A model generated the notes under the pieces. That model did not search any database, had not been told where the DNA came from, and saw only the letters and a program-made list of their open reading frames with translations. Of a stretch of 64,000 nucleotides of DNA, positions 11,969 to 22,903 are shown one piece after another. Position 1 is the first letter of the stretch; every line of letters begins with the position of its first letter. Position numbers and translations under genes: made by a program. This DNA is from Tetrahymena elliotti 4EA (taxonomy: Eukaryota > Ciliophora > Oligohymenophorea > Hymenostomatida > Tetrahymenidae), in contig JH720336.1 in the NCBI GenBank assembly GCA_000231825.2, forward strand, positions 128,235 through 192,234, written 5' to 3'.

Positions 11969-12990
11969 ATGAAATTAATTGGACTTTCTGTATTGCTTTC
12001 AATCGCACTTCTTACTTCTACTGCATATCTCGTTATGCATTAAAGCAGTGGAGAAGTTTAAAGTTTTGAAAACGACTCAGCAAACGACCCTTGCTTGTTC
12101 TTTGATATTAAATAAATCGGACACGCCTATCCTACCTGGGATACATATGCTCAAAATGTTTGCCAAAAGCCTACAAGATTTAATATTGTTTACAAATTAT
12201 TTTCTGACAGTCCTGATAAACTTTTTGTATCAAGCTGCTTATAAGAAAATGCAGAAGAAGATACCCCATTAATTTACTCTTTCTCAGTAGTTAAATCAGT
12301 TAGCCATGAGGCCTGTTGAGAAAATGGAAGACAAAAGAAAGAAAATAAAATGAAATATTAAAATTAAAAAAAACTGTTTTTGTTTATGTCTTAATTTCAT
12401 ATATAATAAAATTTGTTATTTACATTTTGAGATATTTAAACCACAAAAAAAATTTTGAAGTTCATTTAAAATATTTTTTATCTATCATAGATTTCTCAAT
12501 TTAAAACTAAAAGAAAAAATAGATTTTTATTGGCCTTTATAAACAAACTTAATAATTATTGTCTTTATTTAGAAAAACGAATAATTAATGAGATGAAAAT
12601 AATGATAAATAATATAAGAATTTTGTGATTTTAATGAAATAAGCATAGGATTTATTGAATTTTAACACTATAATACTCCTAGCTGGTTGATAATAGACAT
12701 AAAGAAAATATTAGATTATAAAAGAAAGGACAGAAAAACTACAAAAGAATTTATCAAAAAATATAAATTTTTTAAGATAATTCTTTTACAGAGATTTCTC
12801 AAAACAAATCAAATAATTTGTGAAAATAAACTTTTATATATTTTCATTAACTTTTTTAACTATTATATTTCTAGAATATGAATATCTTATTTTTTATATT
12901 ATTAAGGAAATTTATAAATATTTCTTAAATAAATCTATTTTTTTATTCTTTAAGTTTTAATATTAATTCATCATTTAAAAATAAAAAAAT
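11590..12990. repeat. Family-B cassette, copy 1
   Basis: A segment of about 1.3-1.4 kb containing a family-B gene with both flanks, repeated in direct orientation at about 15040-16290. Upstream matches include ATCCCTGA(C/T)C(T/C)GAAAAACAAA. Downstream ones include ATATTAGATTATAAAAGAAA (12706-12725 and its counterpart near 16004). Confidence 0.75.
11969..12319 (+). CDS. Family B small secreted protein, copy 1
   Basis: A 116-residue unknown protein. MKLIGLSVLLSIALL forms an N-terminal hydrophobic segment. The mature part has cysteines at 42 (DPC), 65 (YAQNVCQKP), 90 (VSSC) and 116 (last residue, HEAC). Two in-frame TAA codons read as Gln, one directly after the signal region, so standard-code annotation would miss it. 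The similarity to family-A copy 4 in cysteine spacing and in the GHAY...YAQNVCQKP core shows common ancestry. A secreted or luminal disulfide-bonded protein is inferred; no activity is known. Confidence 0.87.
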
Positions 12991-13332
12991 CACTAAGGTG
13001 TTAAAGATAAAAAATTTTAGAAATCGTATTTTGAAATATTTTACTCTATTTACTTAAAACTAATTTACTAAATTTAATTCTAATAATTTAAACAAACATT
13101 TTCTATTTATTATAACCTAAATTTATCCTATTTAATTAAATATGTCTAAATAATTTACTCCTTTAAAGATTTAAAGCCATATAAAAAAATATAAACCTAA
13201 CCAAATTTAACATATATTTTTTTGTTATTTATCATTATGCTCTTTTAAATTATTTATTTGTTCCCTAACTATTTCAAGATGATAGGAAAGATTTATAAAA
13301 TATTTTTATACTAAAATAAGAATTTCACTTAC
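12320..13332. other. Spacer downstream of family B copy 1
   Basis: The first part is duplicated cassette 3' flank (to about 12990). The rest is AT-rich. On the minus strand a weak helical-looking frame (about 13180-13290, HLEIVREQINNLKEHND) could be an exon following the one at 13333-13437, but no phase-consistent splice was found. Confidence 0.4.
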
Positions 13333-13437
13333 CATATTACCTCTAAGCCCACCGAGCTGAGAAGTTGAGGTATGAACACATCCTTCATCTTTACAAAATT
13401 TTCCACAAACCTTCAAGATTTGTGGACCGAGTTTCAT
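13333..13437 (-). CDS. Isolated first exon, unknown gene
   Basis: A 35-codon minus-strand exon begins ATGAAACTCGGTCC directly after an in-frame TGA and ends ATG|GTAAGT, a perfect donor. It reads CGKFCKDEGCVHTSTSQ in its middle, with three cysteines and a histidine that could bind metal. The DNA is markedly richer in G+C than its surroundings, which supports coding use. I could not follow the next exon with a consistent phase. It may be the start of a gene running toward 12.9 kb or a relic. The family is not recognised. Confidence 0.35.
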
Positions 13438-13964
13438 TCATTTTCTCGAGGGCAAAAATCATCAAAAAAAACATATTTTTATATTCTTTGTTATTATTAT
13501 TGATTAGGAGGAAGATTATTGAATTATATATTTTCTATTTAGAAATCAATAAAAAACTTCTATATTTATCAGTTCAATAATAAACCAATTAAAATTACAT
13601 GTTAGTATTAAGAATTATTAAAATGAAGGAAACATTGAATAATAATTTCTTTATTGATATCCAGGATATCATTAAATTCTGTTGAAAAATTAAAGATTTT
13701 ATTCCTAAAATAAATTGCCAAAGCAGATAGATTGCAGCATTCTTTTTAATTAAGATACAGATTTTTTTAAAAATTAGTAAACATATTCAAAGCTTACAGA
13801 TTTAGATAATGAAAAGATAAATTTTAAAGAATAAAGTAAAAAAAAATGACAAAAAAATAAAAATCCAAATTTAATTTGGAAACAAAAATAAAATAAATGA
13901 TTAAAATATCAAAATAAATTCCAAATTATTGGTCTTAAATTTATGACTGAAATTATTTTACTTA
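13438..13964. other. AT-rich spacer
   Basis: No coding frame is supported on either strand. A short palindrome, GATATCCAGGATATC, lies at 13656-13670. Confidence 0.5.
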
Positions 13965-14600
13965 AAATGAAGATTCAAACTTTTGATATGAGAAAATTTT
14001 GCTAACCCATTTGCTCATCCTTATTCTTCTACAAAATCTTTGTAAAAGCTTTAAAAAGGTAATAAAAGAATAAATTAAAAAATATTAAAGAATATATAAA
14101 ATAATTGAAGATAATCCTAAATATAAATGTTTTTGAGAGAATTTTAATCTATTTTCATTAATAAAAAGACTTTATTTAATTAGAAATTCATTATTTTAAA
14201 ACCATAATTTACCTCAGTTGAAGAATCAGATAAGAGAGCGAGCTTAGATAATTTTAGACAGCAGATACCAAATGAATTACAATCAATTTATCTACTCTAT
14301 TAATAGATTGTATTCAGAAACACAAAGCAAAAAATAAAAATAATTTTTGAGCTAATTTTCAAAAAATTGTTGATAAATTAAAACATTTATTTATTTCTAA
14401 ATTTTTAATTTATTAAAAAACCAGTTCTTAGGTCATTAACATAGTCAAATTTTAGAGATTAGAGCATTTTGTTAACCCAAGTGCTATTACTTATATTTCT
14501 ACACTATATGTCTAATAAGAATAGGTTAGATTTTAGATTAGATGGTTTTACTAACCCAAATGCCAATTCTTTATTGTTTTGTCTTATCATATTAAGATAA
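13965..14600 (-). pseudogene. Leucine-rich-repeat exons, degenerate (distal block)
   Basis: Three minus-strand segments resemble the repeat exons at 16.4-18.1 kb. About 14590-14515 has KELAFGLVKPSNLK. About 14510-14430 has ALGLTKCSNLQNLTM. About 14040-13965 has GLAKFSHIKSLNLHF followed by a GTAAAA donor. The last contains TGA where the others have TTG in the E-L-A position, which breaks the frame. They are probably the 3' part of the same LRR gene, separated from the rest by the family-B cassette. Confidence 0.5.
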
Positions 14601-15387
14601 ATTTCTAAAAATTCTTAAAATCGATCAAAAATTAAAAGTGTTAATTAATAATCAAATTATCATTATTAAATTTTTATAGATATTAAGATAAAATATCTAT
14701 AATTAAATTTGAAACTGTATTATTAATACAGGGTAATTGTCAATGTTCTAATGCCACAGCATTATTCTAACAGAAATGCAAATTATTTTGCACTTATTTA
14801 ACATTTTCTAAAAAACTATTTAAAGAAAAGTTAATTCATAAATATTTAAATAGTCTATTTTTTAATTAGTTTAATCAAAAATAACACCTTTAAATATTAT
14901 TAAAAAAATTGATAAAAATTGTTTGATTTTGCTTGTTGTTAAGTATGAAAATGTGTTTACTTTATTAAAACACCAATCTATAAATGTGAAAAATAATATG
15001 GGCTCAAATTGTCAAACATCAAAAAATAATTTCAATGCAATTTTTAAAAATTAAAAAATGTAAGTAAAAAATTTCTTTAAATGCCTAATCCTCTAACCCT
15101 GATCCCTGATCCGAAAAACAAAATTAATTTTTAATCTAGAGGTAATTAAGGTACTCATCCCAATTCTCAAAAATTAATCGTATTTATTGAATGTTGTCAA
15201 ATAATATAATTGCTAGATATTATGAGAAAAGATAATGCAATTCATGACAAATTATACAATTTTTACTTACACATCCTTGATTAAATAAATATCTTCTGAA
15301 GGATTTTTGTTTGCAAACACTCAAGATCAAATTAAAAATAATAATTAATCAAGAAATTAAATAAATTAAAAAAAATACTATTGAAAA
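14601..15387. other. Spacer and 5' part of family-B cassette 2
   Basis: The segment from about 15040 is the duplicated upstream flank of family B. Before it is AT-rich DNA with no supported gene. Confidence 0.55.
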
Positions 15388-16290
15388 ATGAAATTAATTG
15401 GACTTTCTGTATTGCTTTCAATCGCACTTCTTACTTCTACTGCCTATCTCGTTATGCATTAAAGTAGTGGAGAGCTTTAAAAATTAGAAAATGACGAACC
15501 AACTGACCCTTGCTTGTTCTTTGATATTAAGTAAATCGGACACGCCTATCCTACCTGGGATTAATATGCTCAAAATATTTGCCAAAAGCCTACAAGATTT
15601 ATTATTGTTTACAAATCTGTTTCATTATCTCCTGAAACAGTTTTTGTATCCAGTTGCTTGTAACAAAACTAAGAAGAGAAAACCCCATTAGTATACACAT
15701 TCTCAACAATTAAATCTATTATTCATGAGGAGTGCTGAGCTAACAAAAGATAAAAGAAATATAATAAAATTAAATATATAAAATAATAAAAAATTTGTAT
15801 TCATCTCTAAACTTCATGTAAAATTTGTTTTTGACATTTTGAGGTAGATAAACAGTAAAAAAAGTTTGAAATTCATTTAAAATATTTATAAATTAAAAGA
15901 TGTTATTTTTATTTTCCTTTTTTTAATGAAATAAAAAAACTAGGATTTATTTAGCTTTAACCCTATCATACTCTCTGATTAGTTGATAATAAACAACTAG
16001 AAGATATTAGATTATAAAAGAAAAGAGTAGAAAAATTTCAAAAGAATTGATCAAAAATTATTAATTTTGAGAGATAATTCTTATATTTAAGATTTTTAAA
16101 TTTTCTCAAAAAAATCAAATTAATTTGTTTATATTAACTTTTTTAACTAAGAATATGATCTTAGATTATTATATTAAAAATTTATAGATTTTTCATTAAT
16201 CAATTTATTGTGTTATTCTTTCAATTTTAAATAATATTTTTTCATTTAAAAATAAAAAAACCACCTTAAAACTCAATATTTTGAGGTAAA
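15040..16290. repeat. Family-B cassette, copy 2
   Basis: Direct repeat of 11590-12990 with moderate divergence. It interrupts the run of minus-strand LRR exons, so it appears to have been placed in that locus by duplication. Confidence 0.72.
15388..15738 (+). CDS. Family B small secreted protein, copy 2
   Basis: A 116-residue paralogue of the protein at 11969, with the same length and the same four cysteines (42, 65, 90, 116). The signal region MKLIGLSVLLSIALLTSTAYLVMHQSS is essentially identical, while the second half has changed (for example SVSLSPETVFVSSC versus LFSDSPDKLFVSSC; C-terminus HEEC). It contains five TAA-encoded glutamines. Intact frame and preserved cysteines indicate purifying selection on the fold. 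Function is unknown; secretion is inferred from the N-terminus. Confidence 0.87.
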
Positions 16291-16411
16291 AATTTTTTTT
16301 CGTGAGTGATAATTAATGAGAAATTATGGGAATCTAAAATTTTTTTAGTTTTTAAAAGTTAAAGATTTTATTTTTTCTTAAATTGTTAATTATAATTAAA
16401 ATACTTTTTAC
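15739..16411. other. Spacer: cassette 3' flank
   Basis: To about 16290 this is the duplicated downstream flank of family B. After that is AT-rich DNA up to the first LRR exon. No gene is supported. Confidence 0.55.
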
Positions 16412-18079
16412 TTAAATTCAAGAGCCAAAGTTTAACAATTTGAGCATTTTAATAACCCAAATGCTAATTTTTAAGCACTTTTATCATCATATTATTTCCA
16501 CTTTTAAAATATTAATTAATCATCAAAACTTAGCATTATGTGAAAAATGAAATAATCTATTTAATTTAAAAGTTAGAAAACTCAGTTTCTCATTTTTAAA
16601 AAGTTTATTGTTTAAAAAATCATAATTAATATTGAAACAGTATTTTACTTAAGATCAAGAATCAACATTTAAAGATTAGAGAGCTTTTCTAACCCAAAAG
16701 TCAATTCCTATAACCCTATATCACCAATTCTATTAGCAATTTTAAAGATTATAAAAATTTAATAAATCAAAGGATTAAGATGAGTAAATAAATTTGATAT
16801 TAAATTTTAATTTCATTTTTAATATCAAAACACTGTTTTTACCTAAGATAAAGATTAATATTCGAGAGATTGGAGCATTCCAGAAGCTAATTTTTTAACT
16901 CCCAAATCAAATATTATTTCACCTTTAAGAAGTTAAGAAAATATTAATTAAAAATGATAAATTTCCTTATTAAAAAACTATTTTTACTTTAGATCAATAT
17001 TCAAAATTTAGAGATTAAAGCATTAATCAAATCTAGCCAATTCTTAAGCACCAATTTCACCAATTTTATTATTCCTTTTTAAAATATCATTTAAATTTGA
17101 ATGATTTGAAAACAAAAAAATTTATTTTAATTTAATTTAAAGAATAAAAAAATTATTTGGTTCATTCAATATAAAGTTAAACATAAATTAAACTATTTAT
17201 TTCTTTTGTAAATGAATATTCAAAAACTATTTTTACTCCAAACCAAGACTCAAAGTTCAGAGATTGGATAATTTTGTTAATGCAGAAACCAATTCTTTTA
17301 CACCCATAGCATTTATATTATTTTAACTTTTCAGAATATAAAAATATTAATTCAATAAATAAATAAATAAATTTGAATGGTTTTATAACAGTTAAATATT
17401 TAATTTAAAAAGTAAAAAAATATTTGACTCATTTTTTTAAGTTTATCCAAATTAGTTTTTCATATTTTTAAAGTGCTTAATTAACTGTCAAAAAGCATTT
17501 TTACTTCAAACAAAGATTCAAAGTTTAGAGATAATGTAATTATACTAACATTGATATCAATAGTTATATAGCAATTTCACTTTAATTATTTTCACTTTTA
17601 AGAATATAAAAATATTTATTAAGCAAATGATTAAAGAATGATGAAAAAATAATTAATTTGACAAAGTAAATAAATTTAATGTGAATATTAAATTAATATT
17701 CAAGTTTTATTTATGAATCAAAGACTCCTTTATTTCGCTAATGAGTAATTAATATTGAAAATTTATTTTACCTTAGAAAAAGAGTCAAACTTTAGAGATT
17801 AGAGCATGAAGCTAACCCTAATGTCAATTCTTTTATGCTATAATCGCTTATTTTATTTTTACTTTAAAAAAAGTATAAAAAAATGGAAAAAATAAAGATT
17901 CAAACAACCAATCAATCATAAATAAATAAAAATTGAAGCTAATTATCTATTAAAATCTTTCTATTTACCTAAAATTAATGTTTTATTGGGGTTTTTTGCC
18001 AAATTCAGCATTCAAATTTTTTGATAATTTTTATAACCTAGGTGCCAATCCTTAAGCACCAATACCTCCATTTTTTTCT
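16412..18079 (-). pseudogene. Exon-per-repeat leucine-rich-repeat gene, degenerate
   Basis: Eight minus-strand segments at about 18079-17969, 17861-17772, 17594-17505, 17326-17237, 17074-16988, 16922-16843, 16735-16649 and 16500-16412 each follow an AAAAG-type acceptor. Each ends in a GTAAAA donor after phase-2 CTTAG/CTAAA. Typical translations are NKIGEIGAQELARF and GLASCSNLQSLTLFL, the ribonuclease-inhibitor type of LRR (I-G-x-x-G-A-x-x-L ... C-x-N-L-x-x-L-x-L). Intact units are 87-90 nt, so exons are symmetrical and skippable. Damage: TGA at 17257-17259 replaces the usual TAA (Gln), the sixth unit has lost about 8-10 nt, the last unit is one base short, and the seventh lacks a good acceptor. 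No 5' exon was found. Probably a dead member of a ciliate LRR family. Confidence 0.72.
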
Positions 18080-18515
18080 CTTTTAAGAATTTAAAAAATA
18101 AATTTTTAAAGAATAAGAAAAAAAAATTGTGATTTAATTTTTAAAACAAATAAAATAATATGAAATGGATAGAGATAATTCAAATTATTTTACCATAAGT
18201 GAAAGAGTTTATCTATTTTTTTACAATTATAGTTATGAAAATTTATTATGACTCTATTGTAGTTCAGGTTGTTTTATTTATGGTTTATTTTTCTATTACA
18301 GATTATATGTTTTTTATAATCATTTATCAAAATTTTAATATGTATCTAATAGTATGATGACATCAAAAATTGAACATCTGGCTGATAAGAAATTGTGAAA
18401 TTTTTAGGTAAGATTTCTAATTATTAAAAAGGTATTGCTTTACAAATAAATATAATTAATTTATAAAAAAGTGCAAAGAAGAAGCTTAAGAAAAAGTAGA
18501 ATATCAAGTAAATAA
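18080..18515. other. Spacer upstream of the first hydrolase gene
   Basis: AT-rich. A minus-strand frame starting at 18363 was considered as the LRR gene's first exon, but joining it to 18079 makes a TGA. Likely holds the promoter of the gene at 18516. Confidence 0.5.
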
Positions 18516-19739
18516 ATGGAATAAACTAGTTAAAAACATCCTCTTTTTTCAGTAGATCGCTCAAATAAAGAATACTAGGAGCAGAAAGTTAAAAAAATAT
18601 TAGAAGCAAAGCAAGATTCTAAATGGGATTTCCCTAATCCTCGTGAAGGCATAGTTTTTCCAGAGATTAATTTTATGGATTTTAAAGTAGTTTAGGATAA
18701 AAAAGAAATAAAATTAGCTACTTTTAGATACAAGCCAACAAATGGAGAAGAACCTAAGGCTCTTTTCTTGCTTTTCCATGGTTTGAATAGTAGTGTAACT
18801 CATGGTTCTCATATTGCTAAAGCTTTAGCAGATGCTGGATTCTGTGTTGTAGGATTTGATCATAGAGGTTTTGGAGGTAGTGAAGGTAAAAGAGGATACT
18901 TAGAAAACTTTGAAATTCATTTACAGGACTGTAGGACTTTTATTGCCAAAATTGAAGAACTTTATGGAAAGCAAATAAAGAAATTTATTGGAGGTTTATC
19001 TATGGGAGGTATGTCCAGTTACAACATGTCTCTTGAGAATCCTCATAAATTTGCAGGTGTTGTCTTATTTGCTCCTGCTCTTAAACCCTTTTCGAATGGA
19101 TTAGCTGTAAAATTCGCTACATCAGTTAGTAATTCATTTAAATAAATTTTTTTTTTACAATTCGTAGAAGTTTCCTTATTACTTTTACATCCATTTTATA
19201 TTTTAATTTCAATTTTTTATAACATTTTGCCATAAATATTTGGTATTAAAGAGATATTTAAGTCCTTATAAAATCTTATTAAAATTCAATCTTTTATTTT
19301 AATAGTTGGAAAATTAGCTCCTAAGTGGTGTTTCGTTCAATAGACAGGTAAAAATGCTCATAGAAGCCCTAAATTAGCTGATTACTAAGCAAAAGATCCT
19401 TATTCATATATTCACAAAATTTCTGGTGGTACTATAAGAACTATTTATAAGGCTATGGAGCATAGTTTTGAATCTTTTCCACAATACAATGCTCCTTTCC
19501 TAATTATTTAAGGAGGTTTAGATAAGTGTGTAGATCCAGATCTTGCTTTTGATTTAATGGAAAAAGCTCAAAGCAAAGACAAAGAATGTAATAAAAATAT
19601 TAAATAATAAGTAATTAAAAATTTATTTTAATATAAAAAAGTAATCTACTATGACGGAATGTGGCATGATATCTGGCACGAGCCCGAAATTACTGAAATT
19701 CTTCCAAAAGTTGTTGAATGGTGCTCAAAGAGAGTGTGA
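18516..19739 (+). CDS. Alpha/beta hydrolase, monoglyceride-lipase type, copy 1
   Basis: Exons 18516-19128, 19306-19587 and 19642-19739 give 330 residues. The serine-hydrolase fold is clear. LLFHGLNSS is the oxyanion-hole HG motif. FDHRGFGGSEG follows, then GLSMGG with nucleophile Ser162, GGLDKCVDPD with the likely acid Asp277, and GMWHDIWHE with the likely base His307. Spacing and motifs match the monoacylglycerol lipase / lysophospholipase (Hydrolase_4) family, so it probably cleaves an acylglycerol or lysophospholipid in the cytosol or at membranes. No signal peptide is evident. The start was chosen because MEQTSQKHPLFSVDR aligns with the start of the tandem paralogue at 20518. The substrate is inferred from the family only. 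Confidence 0.9.
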
Positions 19740-20517
19740 AAAATATTAACTACAATCAAGTCAAAAATAAATAAATAAATATTATTATAAAAAATTTAAA
19801 GAAATTAACAAATAAAAAATGTATCAAAAAAAAAATTTTATATCATATAAGTATTAGATTTCCATATAATAAATTTAAGGATATTTTATTCTCTTTCCAT
19901 TAAATATTTTTGAAGTCTTAACATAAAATTTTCAGAGTATTTTCATGCAATTGAAATGTGAAAAGCTATTTAAAAAATAAAACCAAAAAGATTATCTATA
20001 ATTTAATATTGAATTCAAAAGAAAATTGCAAACAGATAATTTCAATAATTTGAATTAAAAAATTGAATACACTATCTTAATAATAAACAAGATATTTTAA
20101 CTTATCTTATCCATTTTTTTGTTATTAACAATTTTATAATTAATTTATCAATAACTACAACAGATAAATGATAAATATGATTTTAATGTTCATGTAAACT
20201 GAAATGTTGAAATTATTTTAAATGGAAGAGATTTATTTTATGTTGAAATATAAAAGAATTGTTTGATTATTTTTTGAAACATCTTACATGAATTTTATTT
20301 TATCCTTACTCGTCTACCTCAAATGTATTAAAACTTATAAAAATAGATTCAAATCATGAAGCTTACCAAACAAATATTCAAAACAAAAAATTCTTTCAGT
20401 TCCTTAAAGAAAAACTTCAAAATTTGTTAGCTTTTTTGTGAAGTTGTATTTAACAAATAATTATAAAAATAGTAAAAATAATTTCAACATTAATTATAAG
20501 TAGAACAAAATAGATAA
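19740..20517. other. Spacer between the two hydrolase genes
   Basis: AT-rich, no supported gene. It presumably holds the 3' end of copy 1 and the promoter of copy 2. Confidence 0.6.
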
Positions 20518-21627
20518 ATGGAATCAAACAAAATTAAAGATTCACATACAATTGAAATTTCATCAGTTGATAGAAAAACTAAATAATACTAGAAATAAAA
20601 GAAAAATAGAGTTACAAGTGCAAAGCAAGATCCCAAGTGGGACTTCCCAAATCCTCGTGAAGGGACTGCTTTTCCTGAAATTAATTTTATGGATTTTACA
20701 GTGATTTAAGATAAAAAAGAAATTAAACTAGCCACTTATAGATACAAGCCAACTAATGGATAGGAACCAAAAGCACTCTTTTTATTATTTCACGGATTAA
20801 ATAGTAGTATTACTCATGGTTCTCACATAGCTAAAGCTCTTGCAGAGGCTGGTTTTTGTGTTTTAGGATTTGATCACAGAGGATTTGGAGGAAGCTAAGG
20901 AAAAAGAGGATTTTTATAAAATTATGAAATTCATCTGTAAGATTGCAGAAGGTTTATCTAAAAAATCGAAGAAATGTATGGCTTGTAAATTAAAAAGTTT
21001 ATAGGAGGGTTATCTATGGGAGGTATGTCAAGCTATAATATGTCTTTAGAAACTCCTTATAAATTTGCAGGTGTTGTTCTTTTTGCACCTGCAATAAAAC
21101 CTTTTATGACAGGTTTCTTAATAACAATGGCTAAATTCATTGGTATTTATTTTAACTTTTTAATTTTCATTATAAAATTTATATTTGTAATAAATAGGTA
21201 CTATTGCACCTGAATGGAAATTTATCAAACAGGCAGGAACTAATTGTCATAGAAGTCCTTAATTGTCTTAATATTAAGCTAAAGATCCAAACACATATGC
21301 GGGTAAAATGTGTGCAGGTACAGTAAAAACAATATATACAGGTATGGAGAAGAGTTTCCTTTCTTTTGAATAATATAATGCCCCATTCTTGATAATTTAA
21401 GGCGGGTTGGATAAATTGGTAGATCCAGATGTTGGATATGACTTGGTAGAAAGGTCACCTAGTAAAGACAAAACACGTAAATAAGAAATTAATTTTTTAA
21501 TTCAATTTAAAAATATTTTTCAATAAAAGATTGGTTTTATGAAGGAATGTGGCATGACATTTGGCATGAACCCGAAATTGTTGAATTGATTCCTAAAGTT
21601 GTAAAATGGTGTGAAGATAGAGTTTGA
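20518..21627 (+). CDS. Alpha/beta hydrolase, monoglyceride-lipase type, copy 2
   Basis: Exons 20518-21142, 21198-21476 and 21530-21627 give 333 residues. This is a tandem duplicate of the gene at 18516: intron positions are the same, and long stretches are identical (GLNSS-THGSHIAKAL, FDHRGFGGS, GLSMGGMSSYNMSLE). The catalytic Ser is residue 166. GGLDKLVDPD and GMWHDIWHE supply the acid and base. The introns are shorter than in copy 1 (55 and 53 nt against 177 and 54). Both copies appear intact, so dosage or slight substrate divergence may explain their retention. Lid-region residues after PAIKPFMTG differ most between copies. Confidence 0.9.
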
Positions 21628-22903
21628 TTTAATAGTTTTTAGTGATAATAAGTGATTAATTGTAAATTTAACAAAAAATCATAAATATTTTTATTTTATA
21701 AAATAAATTTAGTATTAATTAGATTTGCATTATTGATATCAAAAATTGCTTTGAAGTTTATGTTGATTAAAGCGTTGACTAAACATGAATTTAAGAAATT
21801 TACAAATGTGTTTTCTATTAAAATCACACTTTTATTTATTTTATTCTAATCTGAGTTTTTGATAAAACTTTTAAAGTATCTTGATTAATTAAACAGAATA
21901 AGATTAATATAATATTTCTTCAAATAAATATCTATTTTTATTTGATTTAATATGCTATTATAGAACCCATTAAATAATTAGTTGAAAAAACAATAAAATC
22001 ATTGCTATTTTCAGTTTCATAATTCAATTTGAGTAAATAAAATACTCTAAAAATATATCTTAAATTTATTTTCAACTAAAATAATTGTATTTGTTTTAAT
22101 TTTAAAATAAATTTCAGAAATCAATAGATTTTCTGATCAGTTGGTATGACTTCCTTTTGAAAAATTTACCTTAAATTTAGTTACCCTAATCGCTAAACAA
22201 AATTGAAATTTTATTAATTTTATGATCATTTTTTAAATTAAATTTGAAAGCAAAATAGGAAACATTACTTATTTAAATAATCTACAAAAATAGTTTTAAA
22301 TTTAAAAATATTTATTTCATTAATCTTAAAATATGAGTTAATAAGAGAAAATAAATCTTGAGAGAAAATGATAAAGGTTACCTTTTTTGATAATTTTTTA
22401 CTGAAAAATTATAATTTTATAAACTTTGAATCGTTTGTAAATAATGTATTCTATCAGCTGCTCAAGGGTGATATCAAAATATCTTTCATGTTAGTGAATA
22501 TTAATTAGCATCATGATAGTTAGTACTATTTATTAATATTAATCTGCCAATTTCAATAGTATTATTTTTCTTTATTTATTCTAATTGTTTTTCAAAGGTA
22601 TTAGCAAATTAAAGAAAGAAAGTTAATAATTAATAATAAGAAGTTTTTAATTGAATTATTGCAAAAAAAAAAAAACTAAATAAATTCAAGAAGTTAATTA
22701 ATTTTTCTTCATTAAAAAACATCAAGTAACTTAGTTATCAATACTTATTATTATTAACTTAAGAGCTGATAAGCCAAGAATTGAAAAAAAATTAAGTGGA
22801 TATAAAAAATAAATTAAAAATCTAACACAATCAGGTTTTTAAAAAAGCAAGAAAACCATAGTTTATTATTTTAGAGTAAAGAGTAGCGTTAGAATTTTTG
22901 AAG
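21628..22903. other. Intergenic region upstream of the kinase
   Basis: About 1.3 kb of AT-rich DNA with no supported frame. A short direct TTAATATTAATC-type repetition lies near 22495-22545; otherwise nothing was seen. Confidence 0.6.

Noticed and set aside
11979..12272. Plus-strand frame reading MDFLYCFQSHFLL...
   Set aside because: Out of frame with the family-B gene at 11969, whose own frame has the conserved signal and four cysteines. The similar frame at 15491-15691 is the same artefact in copy 2.
18194..18363. Possible first exon of the LRR gene on the minus strand
   Set aside because: Joining it to the exon at 18079 creates TGA at the junction, and the translation is low-complexity.
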